In this document: piece after piece, positions 11,772 to 25,728 of the stretch
Numbering within the stretch: the stretch's first letter is position 1
Layout: each line of letters begins with the position of its first letter
The notes under the pieces: model-generated
Told to the model about the DNA's origin: nothing
The model's database searches: none
What the model saw: only the letters and a program-made list of their open reading frames with translations
Position numbers and translations under genes: made by a program
Source of the DNA: Scolanthus callimorphus
Taxonomy: Eukaryota; Cnidaria; Anthozoa; Actiniaria; Edwardsiidae
DNA: 64,000 bases
Direction of reading: 5' to 3'
NCBI GenBank assembly: GCA_033964015.1
Contig: CM066919.1
Span: 23,095,421-23,159,420 of the forward strand

Positions 11772-13280
11772 GGGACCTTAACTTTAGTAAAAACATACAG
11801 CAGACAACTCGATAGCTATACTAAATGCATTCTATGGGTTTAACGGGACATTAACTTTAGTAAAAACATACAGCAGACAACTCGATAGCTATACTAAATG
11901 CATTCTATACGTTTAACGGGACCTTATCTTTCGTAAAACATGCAGCAGAAACTCGATAGCTATACTAAATGCATTCTATGGGTTTAACAGGACCTTAACT
12001 TTAGTAAAAACATACAGCAGACAACTCGATAGCTATACTAAATGCATTCTATGGGTTTCACGGGACCTTAACTTTCGTATAAACATACAGCAGACAACTC
12101 GATAGCTATACTAAATGCATTCTATACGTTTAACGGGACCTTAACTTTCGTAAAAACATACAGCAGACAACTCGATAGCAATACTAAATGCATTCTATGG
12201 TTTAACGGGACCTTAACTTTAGTAAAAACATACAGCAGACAACTCGATAGCTATACTAAATGCATTCTATGGGTTTAACGGGACCTTAACTTTAGTAAAA
12301 ACATACTGCAGACAACTCGATAGCTATACTAAATGCATTCTATACGTTTAACGGGACCTTAACTTTAGTAAAAACATGCAGCAGACAACTCGATAGCTAT
12401 ACTAAATGCATTCTATGGGTTTAACGGGACCTTAACTTTAGTAAAGACATGCAGCAGACAACTCGATAGCTATACTAAATGCATTCTATGGGTTAAACGG
12501 GACCTTAACTTTAGTAAAAACATACAGCAGACAACTCGATAGCTATACTAAATGCATTCTATGGGTCTAACGGGACCTTAACTTTCGTATAAACAAACAG
12601 CAGACAACTCGATAGCTATACTAAATGCATTCTATACGTTTAACGGGACCTTAACTTTCGTAAAAACATGCAGCAGACAACTCGATAGCTATACTAAATG
12701 CATTCTATGGGTTTAACGGAACCTTAACTTTAGTAAAAACATACAGCAGACAACTCGATAGCTATACTAAATGCATTCTATGAGTTTAACGGGACCTTAA
12801 CTTTCGTATAAACATACAGCAGACAACTCGATAGCTATACTAAATGCATTCTATACGTTTAACGGGACCTTAACTTTCGTAAAAACATGCAGCAGACAAC
12901 TCGATAGCTATACTAAATGCATTCTATGGGTTTAACGGGACATTAACTTTAGTAAAAACATACAGCAGACAACTCGATAGCTATACTAAATGCATTATAT
13001 ACGTTTAACGGGACCTTAACTTTAGTAAAAACATACAGCAGACAACTCGATAGCTATACTAAATGCATTCTATACGTTTAACGGGACCTTTCTTTAGTAA
13101 AAACATGCAGCAGACAACACGATAGCTATACATTTGTAAAAACATGCAGCAGACAACTCGATAGCTATACTAAATGCATTCTATGGGTTTAACGGGACCT
13201 TAACTTTAGTAAAAACATACAGCAGACAACTCGATAGCTATACTAAATGCATTCTATACGTTTAACGGGACCTTAACTTT
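11772..13280 (+). repeat. Satellite block 4, plus orientation (duplicate of part of block 2)
   Basis: About 20 monomers whose order of variants matches about 8050-9555. The odd ATCTTTCG/GCAGAAACTCG and GCATTATATACG monomers recur 3,725 bp downstream of their block-2 counterparts. Confidence 0.95.
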
Positions 13281-14152
13281 CATACTAACAAAGGGGTTAG
13301 TTGGCTGAACTTTAATCACTTTGCCAACAAAAGTTACTCCCAGCACGGGCTGGGCTGTGAACTGTATTATGTAGGCTTTAAATGAAAGCTGTTGTTTGAG
13401 CTATTGATAGCATTGTTATTTTCCTGTTTTCCCAGCTGCTTGCATCGCCTTGGGTGGGGCTGCATAACAACAATGTTGTCATGCTCTGGCGGTTTGTTTG
13501 CCCTCACCTTCGCTGGGCTTGTGATTTGTAATTTTGAATAAGGCATACTATTAAGGTTGAAATAAATTTGACCCGGCTATGGGCTTTCCCATAGCCAATT
13601 CTCCAACATACGGCCTCATTCACTTCCCCAGCGGACAGAGCTTAGTCTATGCAGGCAGCTGGTTAGCATCCGTGCTTTGGTGGGAGGAAAACATAAATAT
13701 AATTTGCTAGCAAAAGGAATTTTATTTTTTCCTCCTGCCCGTGATGTAATTTGCATTTGTCCTAAGGGGGTGTGTCTGGAGGTGTGTCGGGCCGCCGTAG
13801 GCTAATGCATTCCACCCCCCTCTAGCACTGGTAAGGGCTGCCGCCTCGTGGTTGGAGTGCTAAGCGGTAGGAAGTTGACAAATCTCCCCACCTCCTCCCC
13901 ATGCACCAACATTACTACCACTATTACAATATGTATCAAGTTTGCCGGTTTGTTTGCCCTCACCTTCGCTGGGCTTGTGATTTGTAATTTTGAATAAGGC
14001 ATACTATTAAGGTTGAAATAAATTTGACCCGGCTATGGGCTTTCCCATAGCCAATTCTCCAACATACGGCCTCATTCACTTCCCCAGCGAACAGAGCTTA
14101 GTCTATGCAGGCAGCTGGTTAGCATCCGTGCTTTGGACGGAGGAAAACATAA
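13281..14152. mobile_element. 872-bp non-satellite block, copy 2
   Basis: Almost identical to 9556-10427 at an offset of 3,725 bp, with differences of a few bases (one T fewer in AATTTGCTAG; CGGTAGG for GGGTAGG). Its own 0.2-kb direct repeats are at about 13489-13696 and 13945-14153. Confidence 0.85.
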
Positions 14153-17100
14153 ATGCATTCTATGGGTTTAACGGGACCTTAACTTTCGTATAAACATACA
14201 GCAGACAACTCGATATCTATACTAAATGCATTCTATACGTTTAACGGGACCTTAACTTTCGTAAAAACATACAGCAGACAACTCGATAGCTATACTTTCG
14301 TAAAAATATACAGCAGACAACTCGATAGCTATACTAAATGCATTCTATAGGTTTAACGGGACCTTAACTTTAGTAAAAACATACAGCAGACAACTCGATA
14401 GCTATACTAAATGCATTCTATACGTTTAACGGGACATTAACTTTAGTAAAAACATACAGCAGACAACTCGATATAACTATACTTTCGTAAAAACATACAG
14501 CAGACAACTCGATAGCTATACTAAATGTATTCTATACGTTTAACGGGACCTTAACTTTCGTAAAAACATGCAGCAGACAACTCGATAGCTATACTAAATG
14601 CATTCTATGGATTTAACGGGACCTTAACTTTAGTAAAAACATACAGCAGACAACTCGATAGCTATACTAAATGCATTCTATACGTTTAACGGGACCTTAA
14701 CTTTCGTAAAAACATGCAGCAGACAACTCGATAGCTATACTAAATGCATTCTATGGGTTTAACGGGACCTTAACTTTCGTATAAACATACAGCAGACAAC
14801 TCGATAGCTATACTAAATGCATTCTATGGGTTTAACGGGACCTTAACTTTCGTATAAACATACAGCAGACAACTCGATAGCTATACTAAATGCATTCTAT
14901 ACGTTCAACGGGACCTTAACTTTCGTAAAGACATGCAGCAGACAACTCGATAGCGATACTAAATGCATTCTATAGGTTTAACGGGACCTTAACTTTAGTA
15001 AAAACATACAGCAGACAACTCGATAGCTATACTTAATGCATTCTATAGGTTTAACGGAACCTTAACTTTCGTAAAAACATGCAGCAGACAACTCGATAGC
15101 GATAATGCATTCTATAGGTTTCACGGGACCTTAACTTCCGTAAAAACATACAGCAGACAACACGATAGCGATACTAAATGCATTCTATGGGTTTAACGGG
15201 ACCTTAACTTTAGTAAAAACATACAGCAGACAACTCGATAGCTATACTAAATGCATTCTATAGGTTTAACAGGACCTTAACTTTAGTAAAAACATACAGC
15301 AGACAACTCGATAGCTATACTAAATCCATTCTATACGTTTAACAGGACCTTAACTTTAGTAAAAACATGCAGCAGACAACTCGATAGCTATACTAAATGC
15401 ATTCTATGGGTTTAACAGGACCTTAACTTTCGTATAAACATACAGCAGACAACTCGATAGCTATACTAAATGCATTCTATGGGTTTAACGGGACCTTAAC
15501 TTTCGTATAAACATACAGCAGACAACTCGATAGCTATACTAAATGCATTCTATACGTTCAACGGGACCTTAACTTTCGTAAAGACATGCAGCAGACAACT
15601 CGATAGCGATACTAAATGCATTCTATAGGTTTAACGGGACCTTAACTTTAGTAAAAACATACAGCAGACAACTCGATAGCTATACTTAATGCATTCTATA
15701 GGTTTAACGGAACCTTAACTTTCGTAAAAACATGCAGCAGACAACTCGATAGCGATAATGCATTCTATAGGTTTCACGGGACCTTAACTTCCGTAAAAAC
15801 ATACAGCAGACAACACGATAGCGATACTAAATGCATTCTATGGGTTTAACGGGACCTTAACTTTAGTAAAAACATACAGCAGACAACTCGATAGCTATAC
15901 TAAATGCATTCTATAGGTTTAACAGGACCTTAACTTTAGTAAAAACATACAGCAGACAACTCGATAGCTATACTAAATCCATTCTATACGTTTAACAGGA
16001 CCTTAACTTTAGTAAAAACATGCAGCAGACAACTCGATAGCTATACTTTCGTAAAAACATACAGCAGACAACTCGATAGCTATACTAAATGCATTCTATA
16101 GGTTTAACGAGACCTTAACTTAGTAAAAACATAAAGCAGACAACTCGATAGCTATTACTAAATGCATTCTATGGGTTTAACGGGACCTTAATTTTAGTAA
16201 AAACATACAGCAGACAACTCGATAGCTATACTAAATGCATTCTATAGGTTTAACGGGACCTTAACTTTAGTAAAAACATACAGCAGACAACTCGATAGCT
16301 ATACTAAATGCATTCTATACGTTTAACGGGACCTTAACTTTCGTAAAAACATGCAGCAGACAACTCGAAAGCTATACTAAATGCTTTCTATAGGTTTAAC
16401 GGGACCTTAGCTTTAGTAAAAACATACAGCAGACAACTCGATAGCTATACTAAATGCATTCTATAGGTTTAACGGGACCTTAACTTTAGTAAAAACATAC
16501 AGCAGACAACTCGATAGCTGTACTAAATGCATTCTATAGGTTTAACGGGACCTTAACTTTAGTAAAAACATACAGCAGACAACTCGAAAGCTATACTAAA
16601 TGCATTCTATAGGTTTAACGGGACCTTAACGTTAGTAAAAACATACAGCAGACAACTCGATAGCTATACTTTCGTAAAAACATACAGCAGACAACTCGAT
16701 AGCTATACTAAATGCATTCTATACGTTTAACGGGACCTTAACTTTCGTAAAAACATGCAGCAGACAACTCGATAGCTATACTAAATGCATTCTATGGGTT
16801 TAACGGGACCTTAACTTTAGTAAAAACATACAGCAGACAACTCGATAGCGATACTAAATGCATTCTATACGTTTAACGGGACCTTAACTTTCGTATAAAC
16901 ATACAGCAGACAACCCGATAGCGATTCTAAATGCATTCTATACGTTTAACGGGACCTTAACTTTCGTAAAAACATACAGCAGACAACTCGATAGCTATAC
17001 TAAATGTATTCTATACGTTTAACGGGACCTTAACTTTCGTAAAAACATGCAGCAGACAACTCGATAGCTATACTAAATGCATTCTATGGATTTAACGGGA

Positions 17101-19883
17101 CCTTAACTTTAGTAAAAACATACAGCAGACAACTCGATAGCTATACTAAATGCATTCTATACGTTTAACGGGACCTTAACTTTCGTAAAAACATGCAGCA
17201 GACAACTCGATAGCTATACTAAATGCATTCTATGGGTTTAACGGGACCTTAACTTTCGTATAAACATACAGCAGACAACTCGATAGCTATACTAAATGCA
17301 TTCTATGGGTTTAACGGGACCTTAACTTTCGTATAAACATACAGCAGACAACTCGATAGCTATACTAAATGCATTCTATACGTTCAACGGGACCTTAACT
17401 TTCGTAAAGACATGCAGCAGACAACTCGATAGCGATACTAAATGCATTCTATAGGTTTAACGGGACCTTAACTTTAGTAAAAACATACAGCAGACAACTC
17501 GATAGCTATACTTAATGCATTCTATAGGTTTAACGGAACCTTAACTTTCGTAAAAACATGCAGCAGACAACTCGATAGCGATAATGCATTCTATAGGTTT
17601 CACGGGACCTTAACTTCCGTAAAAACATACAGCAGACAACACGATAGCGATACTAAATGCATTCTATGGGTTTAACGGGACCTTAACTTTAGTAAAAACA
17701 TACAGCAGACAACTCGATAGCTATACTAAATGCATTCTATAGGTTTAACAGGACCTTAACTTTAGTAAAAACATACAGCAGACAACTCGATAGCTATACT
17801 AAATCCATTCTATACGTTTAACAGGACCTTAACTTTAGTAAAAACATGCAGCAGACAACTCGATAGCTATACTAAATGCATTCTATGGGTTTAACGGGAC
17901 CTTAACTTTCGTATAAACATACAGCAGACAACTCGATAGCTATACTAAATGCATTCTATGGGTTTAACGGGACCTTAACTTTCGTATAAACATACAGCAG
18001 ACAACTCGATAGCTATACTAAATGCATTCTATACGTTCAACGGGACCTTAACTTTCGTAAAGACATGCAGCAGACAACTCGATAGCGATACTAAATGCAT
18101 TCTATAGGTTTAACGGGACCTTAACTTTAGTAAAAACATACAGCAGACAACTCGATAGCTATACTTAATGCATTCTATAGGTTTAACGGAACCTTAACTT
18201 TCGTAAAAACATGCAGCAGACAACTCGATAGCGATAATGCATTCTATAGGTTTCACGGGACCTTAACTTCCGTAAAAACATACAGCAGACAACACGATAG
18301 CGATACTAAATGCATTCTATGGGTTTAACGGGACCTTAACTTTAGTAAAAACATACAGCAGACAACTCGATAGCTATACTAAATGCATTCTATAGGTTTA
18401 ACAGGACCTTAACTTTAGTAAAAACATACAGCAGACAACTCGATAGCTATACTAAATCCATTCTATACGTTTAACAGGACCTTAACTTTAGTAAAAACAT
18501 GCAGCAGACAACTCGATAGCTATACTTTCGTAAAAACATACAGCAGACAACTCGATAGCTATACTAAATGCATTCTATAGGTTTAACGAGACCTTAACTT
18601 AGTAAAAACATAAAGCAGACAACTCGATAGCTATTACTAAATGCATTCTATGGGTTTAACGGGACCTTAATTTTAGTAAAAAACATACAGCAGACAACTC
18701 GATAGCTATACTAAATGCATTCTATAGGTTTAACGGGACCTTAACTTTAGTAAAAACATACAGCAGACAACTCGATAGCTATACTAAATGCATTCTATAC
18801 GTTTAACGGGACCTTAACTTTCGTAAAAACATGCAGCAGACAACTCGAAAGCTATACTAAATGCTTTCTATAGGTTTAACGGGACCTTAGCTTTAGTAAA
18901 AACATACAGCAGACAACTCGATAGCTATACTAAATGCATTCTATAGGTTTAACGGGACCTTAACTTTAGTAAAAACATACAGCAGACAACTCGATAGCTG
19001 TACTAAATGCATTCTATAGGTTTAACGGGACCTTAACTTTAGTAAAAACATACAGCAGACAACTCGAAAGCTATACTAAATGCATTCTATAGGTTTAACG
19101 GGACCTTAACGTTAGTAAAAACATACAGCAGACAACTCGATAGCTATACTTTCGTAAAAACATACAGCAGACAACTCGATAGCTATACTAAATGCATTCT
19201 ATACGTTTAACGGGACCTTAACTTTCGTAAAAACATGCAGCAGACAACTCGATAGCTATACTAAATGCATTCTATGGGTTTAACGGGACCTTAACTTTAG
19301 TAAAAACATACAGCAGACAACTCGATAGCGATACTAAATGCATTCTATACGTTTAACGGGACCTTAACTTTCGTATAAACATACAGCAGACAACCCGATA
19401 GCGATACTAAATGCATTCTATACGTTTAACGGGACCTTAACTTTCGTATAAACATACAGCAGACAACTCGATAGCTATACTAAATGCATTCTATACGTTT
19501 AACGGGACCTTAACTTTAGTAAAAACATGCAGCAGACAACTCGATATCTATACTTTCGTAAAAACATACAGCAGACAACTCGATAGCTATACTAAATGCA
19601 TTCTATGGGTTTAACGGGACCTTAACTTTCGTAAAAACATGCAGCAGACAACTCGATAACTATACTAAATGCATTCTATGAGTTTAACGGGACCTTAACT
19701 TTAGTAAAAACATACAGCAGACAACTCGATAGCTATACTAAATGCATTCTATGGGTTTAACGGGACCTTAACTTTTGTAAAAACATGCAGCAGACACACT
19801 TCGATAGCTATACTAAATGCATTCTATAGGTTTAACGGGATCTTAACTTTCGTAAAAACATACAGCAGACAACTCGATAGCTA
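14153..19883 (+). repeat. Satellite block 5, plus orientation, nested higher-order repeats
   Basis: The largest array, about 78 monomers. Marker variants reveal two nested periods. The TTTCACGGGACCTTAACTTCCG monomer recurs at about 15118, 15771, 17599 and 18250, giving a unit of about 650 bp. The CTAAATGTATTC and CTAAATGCTTTC markers recur about 2,478 bp apart (14521/17000; 16377/18857). The array therefore grew by repeated block duplication. No gene is present. Confidence 0.95.
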
Positions 19884-20576
19884 CTTTTTTCAGTTAAGTT
19901 TCTTGCCAAATAAGACATTTATGCCAGCCGGAAATGAAAATCAGCTTCGAGGAAATCTATGCTGCCACAGAGGTGTAACAAGGCTTTCACAAGAGCTCAT
20001 TTTAAAGGCGCACCCTGGTTTATGGACAGTGCGGTGTTCTTAGTCGCTAATAGGTATTAAAAAAAACGATTTTTTGTTGTTATTAGACAAATGTATAGTC
20101 TAGGTGAGATTGTGATATAGCTCCGCCCTGTCTCCCGACTGGAAAGATGAAGCGCCTATCACGTGTGATGGGCGAGGCGTCAAAACGTAAATCGAGCCTC
20201 CTATCGATGAATTTCTGTTTACCGCCGCCATAGTCATAGTTTTAAAATAGAAAAGGCTATATAAAGTTTGCCGTAAGTTTATAAAATGTGAAAATTTAAT
20301 TTGCAAAAATTAAGAAGAATTGAGAGGCCTCTTGCTAACGCTACCATATCATGAGCGAGTCTGTCTAATAACAACAATAATAAAATTTTTTTTTTTTTAA
20401 ATACCTATTAGCGACTAAGAACACCGCACTGTCCATAAACCAGGCTACGCCTTTAAAATGAGCTCTTGTGAAAGGGCCTTGTTACACCTCTGTGGCACCA
20501 TAGATTTCCTCGAAGCTGATTTTCATTTCCGGCTGGCATAAATGTCTTGTTGGGCAAGAAACTCAATTGAAAAAAG
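19884..20576. mobile_element. 693-bp foldback element with ~0.2-kb inverted arms
   Basis: The left arm (about 19884-20095) and right arm (about 20368-20576) are inverted copies, from TTTTTTCAGTTAAGTTTCTTGCC at the edge to CTAATAGGTATT inward. A 270-bp centre contains no recognisable gene. It sits where the satellite changes from plus to minus orientation. The following 190 bp, up to 20766, is unique sequence with no feature seen. Confidence 0.85.
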
Positions 20577-20766
20577 TCAACATTATTCACGCCATGAACC
20601 AAACAGAACTACGAAAATGTAATAATACACATTTTTTAGTCATGCAGCGCCTAAGCCTTTGGAAAGACACTATCGCGCCAGCTCGCAATCGTCACCCGCT
20701 AAATACAGAGAAAAGGGCCTCTGCTAACAGGGTTTCATTTGTATTAAATGTCAAACCCATAGATTG

Positions 20767-21611
20767 CATTAAGTATCGCTATCGAGTTGTCTGCTGTATG
20801 TTTTTACGAAAGTTAAGGTCCCGTTAAACCCATAGAATGCATTTAGTATCGCTATCGAGTTGTCTGCTGTATGTCTTTACGAAAGTTAATATCCCGTTAA
20901 ACCTATAGAATGCATTTAGTATAGCTATCGAGTTGTCTGCTGCATGTTTTTACGAACGTTAAGGTCCCGTTAAACCTATAGAATGCATTTAGTATCGCTA
21001 TCGAGTTGTCTGCTGTATGTTTTTACGAACGTTAAGGTCCCGTTAAACCTATAGAATGCATTTAGTATAGCTATCGAGTTGTCTGCTGTATGTCTTTACG
21101 AACGTTAAGGTCCCGTTAAACCTATAGAATGCATTTAGTATCGCTATCGAGTTGTCTGCTGTATGTCTTTACGAAAGTTAAGATCCCGTTAAACCTATAG
21201 AATGCATTTAGTATAGCTATCGAGTTGTCTGCTGCATGTCTTTACGAAAGTTAAGATCCCGTTAAACCTATAGAATGCATTTAGTATAGCTATCGAGTTG
21301 TCTGCTGCATGTTTTTACGAACGTTAAGGTCCCGTTAAACCTATGGAATGCATTTAGTATAGCTATCGAGATGTCTGCTGCATGTTTTTACGAACGTTAA
21401 GGTCCCGTTAAACCTATAGAATGCATTTAGTATCGCTATCGAGTTGTCTGCTGTATCTCTTTACGAAAGTTAAGATCCCGTTAAACCTATAGAATGCATT
21501 TAGTATAGCTATCGAGTTGTCTGCTGCATGTCTTTACGAAAGTTAAGATCCCGTTAAACCTATAGAATGCATTTAGTATAGCTATCGAGTTGTCTGCTGC
21601 ATGTTTTTACG
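20767..21611 (-). repeat. Satellite block 6, minus orientation
   Basis: About 12 monomers reading as the reverse complement of blocks 1-5 (GCTATCGAGTTGTCTGCTG). It is the first minus-oriented array in the window. Confidence 0.95.
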
Positions 21612-22776
21612 AACGTAAAAAACATGCAGCAGACAACTCGATAGCTATACTAAATGCATTCTACTATAGGTTTAACGGGACCTTAACTTTCGTAAAAACA
21701 TGCAGCAGACAACTCGATAGCTATACTAAATGCATTCTATACGTTTAACGGGACCTTAACTTTAGTAAAAACATGCAGCAGACAACTCGATAGCGATACT
21801 AAATGCATTCTATAGGTTTAACGGGACCTTAACTAGTAAAAACATACAGCAGACAACTCGATAGCTATACTAAATGCATTCTATAGGTTTAACGGGATCT
21901 TAACTAGTAAAAACATACAGCAGACAACTCGATAGCGATACTAAATGCATTCTATAGGTTTAACGGGACCTTAACTAGTAAAAACATACAGCAGACAACT
22001 CGATAGCTATACTAAATGCATTCTATAGGGTTAACGGGACCTTAACTTTCGTATAAACATACAGCAGACAACTCGATAGCTATACTAAATGCATTCTATG
22101 GGTTTAACGGGACCTTAACTTTCGTATAAACATACAGCAGACAACTCGATAGCTATACTAAATGCATTCTATACGTTTAACGGGACCTTAACTTTCGTAA
22201 AGACATGCAGCAGACAACTCGATAGCGATACTAAATGCATTCTATAGGTTTAACGGGACCTTAACTTTAGTAAAAACATACAGCAGACAACTCGATAGCT
22301 ATACTTAATGCATTCTATAGGTTTAACGGAACCTTAACTTTCGTAAAAAACATGCAGCAGACAACTCGATAGCGATACTAAATGCATTCTATAGGTTTAA
22401 CGGGACCTTAACGTTCGTAAAAAACTGATGCAGCAGACAACTCGATAGCTATACTAAATGCATTCTATGGGTTTAACGGGACCTTGACTTTAGTAAAAAC
22501 ATACAGCAGACAACTCGATAGCTATACTAAATGCATTCTATGGGTTTAACGGGACCTTAACTTTCGTATAAACATACAGCAGACAACTCGATAGCGATAC
22601 TAAATGCATTCTATAGGTTTAACGGGACCTTAACTAGTAAAAACATACAGCAGACAACTCGATAGCTATACTAAATGCATTCTATAGGTTTAACGGGACC
22701 TTAACTAGTAAAAACATACAGCAGATAACTCGATAGCTATACTAAATGCATTCTATAGGTTTAACGGGACCTTAAC
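21612..22776 (+). repeat. Satellite block 7, plus orientation
   Basis: About 16 monomers in plus orientation, head-to-head with block 6. The join near 21605-21625 is a short palindrome (CATGTTTTTACGAACGTAAA...), so blocks 6 and 7 form a large inverted repeat. Confidence 0.95.
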
Positions 22777-24095
22777 GAAAGTTAAGGAAGTTAAGGTCCC
22801 GTTAAACCTATAGAATGCATTTAGTATAGCTATCGAGTTGTCTGCTGTATGTTTTTACTAGTTAAGATCCCGTTAAACGTATAGAATGCATTTAGTATAG
22901 CTATCGAGTTGTCTGCTGTATGTTTTTACGGAAGTTAAGGTCCCGTTAAACCTATAGAATGCATTTAGTATAGCTTTCGAGTTGTCTGCTGTATGTTTTT
23001 ACTAAAGTTAAGGTCCCGTTAAACCCATAGAATGCATTTAGTATAGCTATCGAGTTGTCTGCTGTATGTTTTTACGAAAGTTAAGGTCCCGTTAAACCTA
23101 TAGAATGCATTTAGTATAGCTTTCGAGTTGTCTGCTGTATGTTTTTACTAAAGTTAAGGTCCCGTTAAACGTATAGAATGCATTTAGTATAGCTATCGAG
23201 TTGTCTGCTGTATGTTTTTACGAAAGTTAAGGTCCCGTTAAACCTATAGAATGCATTTAGTATAGCTTTCGAGTTGTCTGCTGTATGTTTTTACTAAAGT
23301 TAAGGTCCCGTTAAACCCATAGAATGCATTTAGTATAGCTATTGAGTTGTCTGCTGTATGTTTATACGAAAGTTAAGATCCCGTTAAACCCATAGAATGC
23401 ATTTAGTATAGCTTTCGAGTTGTCTGCTGCATGTCTTTACTAAAGTTAAGGTCCCGTTAAACCTATAGAATGCATTTAGTATCGCTATCGAGTTGTCTGC
23501 TGTATGTTTTTACGAAAGTTAAGATCCCGTTAAACCTATAGAATGCATTTAGTATAGCTATTGAGTTGTCTGCTGCATGTTTTTACGAACGTTAAGGTCC
23601 CGTTAAACCTATAGAATGCATTTAGTATAGCTATCGAGTTGTCTGCTGCATGTTTTTACTAAAGTTAAGGTCCCGTTAAACGTATAGAATGCATTTAGTA
23701 TAGCTATCGAGTTGTCTGCTGCATGTTTTTACGAAAGTTAAGGTCCCGTTAAACCTATAGTAGAATGCATTTAGTATAGCTATCGAGTTGTCTGCTGCAT
23801 GTTTTTTACGAACGTTAAGGTCCCGTTAAACCTATGGAATGCATTTAGTATAGCTATCGAGTTGTCTGCTGCATGTTTTTACGAACGTTAAGGTCCCGTT
23901 AAACCTATAGAATGCATTTAGTATAGCTATCGAGTTGTCTGCTGTATGTTTTTACTAGTTAAGGTCCCGTTAAACCTATAGAATGCATTTAGTATAGCTA
24001 TCGAGTTGTCTGCTGTATGTTTTTACTAAAGAAAGGTCCCGTTAAACGTATAGAATGCATTTAGTATAGCTATCGAGTTGTCTGCTGTATGTTTT
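22777..24095 (-). repeat. Satellite block 8, minus orientation
   Basis: About 18 monomers in minus orientation, tail-to-tail with block 7 through a palindromic join (ACCTTAACGAAAGTTAAGG). Variant order from about 22860 to 23600 repeats at about 26865-27600 in block 9, an offset of about 4.0 kb. Confidence 0.95.
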
Positions 24096-24101
24096 GTTAG
24101 A

Positions 24102-24199
24102 GTTAATTACCGAGATTCGAGGCAATAACCCCAATACATCCAAGGGCCGTAGGCCCGAGGGATGTATTGGGGTTATTGCCGAGAATCGAGGTAATTAAC
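24102..24199. repeat. 98-bp hairpin with 40-bp arms
   Basis: The arm GTTAATTACC...CCCCAATACATCC (24102-24141) pairs with 24160-24199 at about 36 of 40 positions around an 18-bp GC-rich loop. It marks the left edge of the 1.9-kb insertion. Confidence 0.85.
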
Positions 24200-25562
24200 G
24201 GACTTAGTTTACAGTTGACAAGGTTTTCAGAAAACAGGGACAAATGAAATGCATTCTTCTCATTGAATTTAACAGTTTTGAAAAGGAGTACAGTTTACAA
24301 TTGAAAAAGATAGCGGATTCCAATAGGAACTATTGTTAGTTATTTAGCTGCTTTCATAGAAGTGGATTCCCCAGAGAAACTCATTGCAATTAATTTTTAC
24401 CATGCACAATAAAGTTTTGATGCTGAAGAAAATGAATGACAACATTTATTCAACTATGATTGACAAAGGTTTCCAAACACGAATTACGTCTTTTGTTTTC
24501 GTACAACAGCCAGTCCAATCAATCAAGCGGCCTTTTGTAAAAGCGCAACTCATTAAAGCGCTGTTATTTTGGTCGGTACGTAGCTGCGTAAAGCTCCTCT
24601 CTGGTTGGATAATACAACAATACCCTACCTCAACACAAAGAACGAGGATAATAGACTACAGACAAAAGAACTCCTTTGTAGAACGAAAATAATAGAGACA
24701 AAAGCAACTACGTCCTTACTGGTTATTTTCATTTGTACCACGCCCTGACAGCTTACAGCTTCTACAGCTCAATTTGCATAACGTTCTGTCTAGCAAAACG
24801 GATGGAACTGATTCAAGATGGAGAAACTGAAGGCAAGTTTCAGGTATTTTGCGCTCGTTGGTTGCTCTCTACGATTAGATATGAATTAACTTGGGCATGA
24901 TTTTATCTGTATTTTCAGGTTTACGTCTTAAACACACTCTATGGGCAATGAGACCAAGCAAGTAGACTGGACAAACGCTTCTCAATATGGTTCAAGTGAA
25001 GGCGTTCTCGGAAATCGTGTTTTGTGGCGTTCAACGGGATTCGCATAAAGGATAATCAGAAGCAAATATTGGTTATAGACAGACAGTCAGCATAGATGCA
25101 TAAACTGAGATTATTGGATGTTTTTTTCTCGGGGTAAGTGTATGGATTTGAATTCACTAGTTAAATGTTTGGGTTGATAATTGAATTAGTCATTGTGAAA
25201 GGGGCAACTGTCATGGTCTATCATGGATTTGGTCTAATTTGGGGTCATTTTAAGTAGCTTAAATGCAGTCAAACTCCCTACAAATCAACAAAATAATGGT
25301 CTACGTTTTATACCTAACCTTTCAGCTGCTAGATCAATACAAATATGGAGTATTTTCGTGTATAATCGAGCGGATGGAATTGGATTGCTAATTGGCATTT
25401 TTGATTTTCGAACAGGCTGAACAAGTTTCTTTTTCTTTTTAAGACTAATTTGAAACAGAATATAGGTTCGGAGTGGTTTCTGTAGAACACTTGTCTTATT
25501 TTAAAATATTTTGATGAAACAAACGTGACAGTGCCCTTTGAAGTCTTGGTAAAAATGGCTTA

Positions 25563-25716
25563 TTGTGTGGTTCCAGAAATTATCCATAGGAAGGATAATA
25601 GGAAAGGATATATTTTCCATACAAATACTGTATTTTTCTTCGGGAATTCCAGAGAGGTGGGGGGTCACTTTTCAACACTCTTCCGGGGGGGGGGGATATT
25701 TTCTGGAACCACACAT
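25563..25716. mobile_element. MITE-like element with TGTGTGGTTCCAGAAA ends
   Basis: The left end TTGTGTGGTTCCAGAAAT is mirrored by TTTCTGGAACCACACA. It includes an 11-G run. A related left end occurs at about 61210 in a POFUT1 intron. Confidence 0.7.
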
Positions 25717-25728
25717 TATTGATTTACA

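Noticed and set aside
10077..14002. Identical 66-codon minus frames at 10077-10277 and 13802-14002
   Set aside because: Identity comes from the 3,725-bp duplication; the frame crosses a direct-repeat border and resembles no protein.
24818..24975. Short two-exon coding candidate starting ATGGAGAAACTG
   Set aside because: The joined frame stops after about 23 codons and matches nothing; splice sites are unremarkable.
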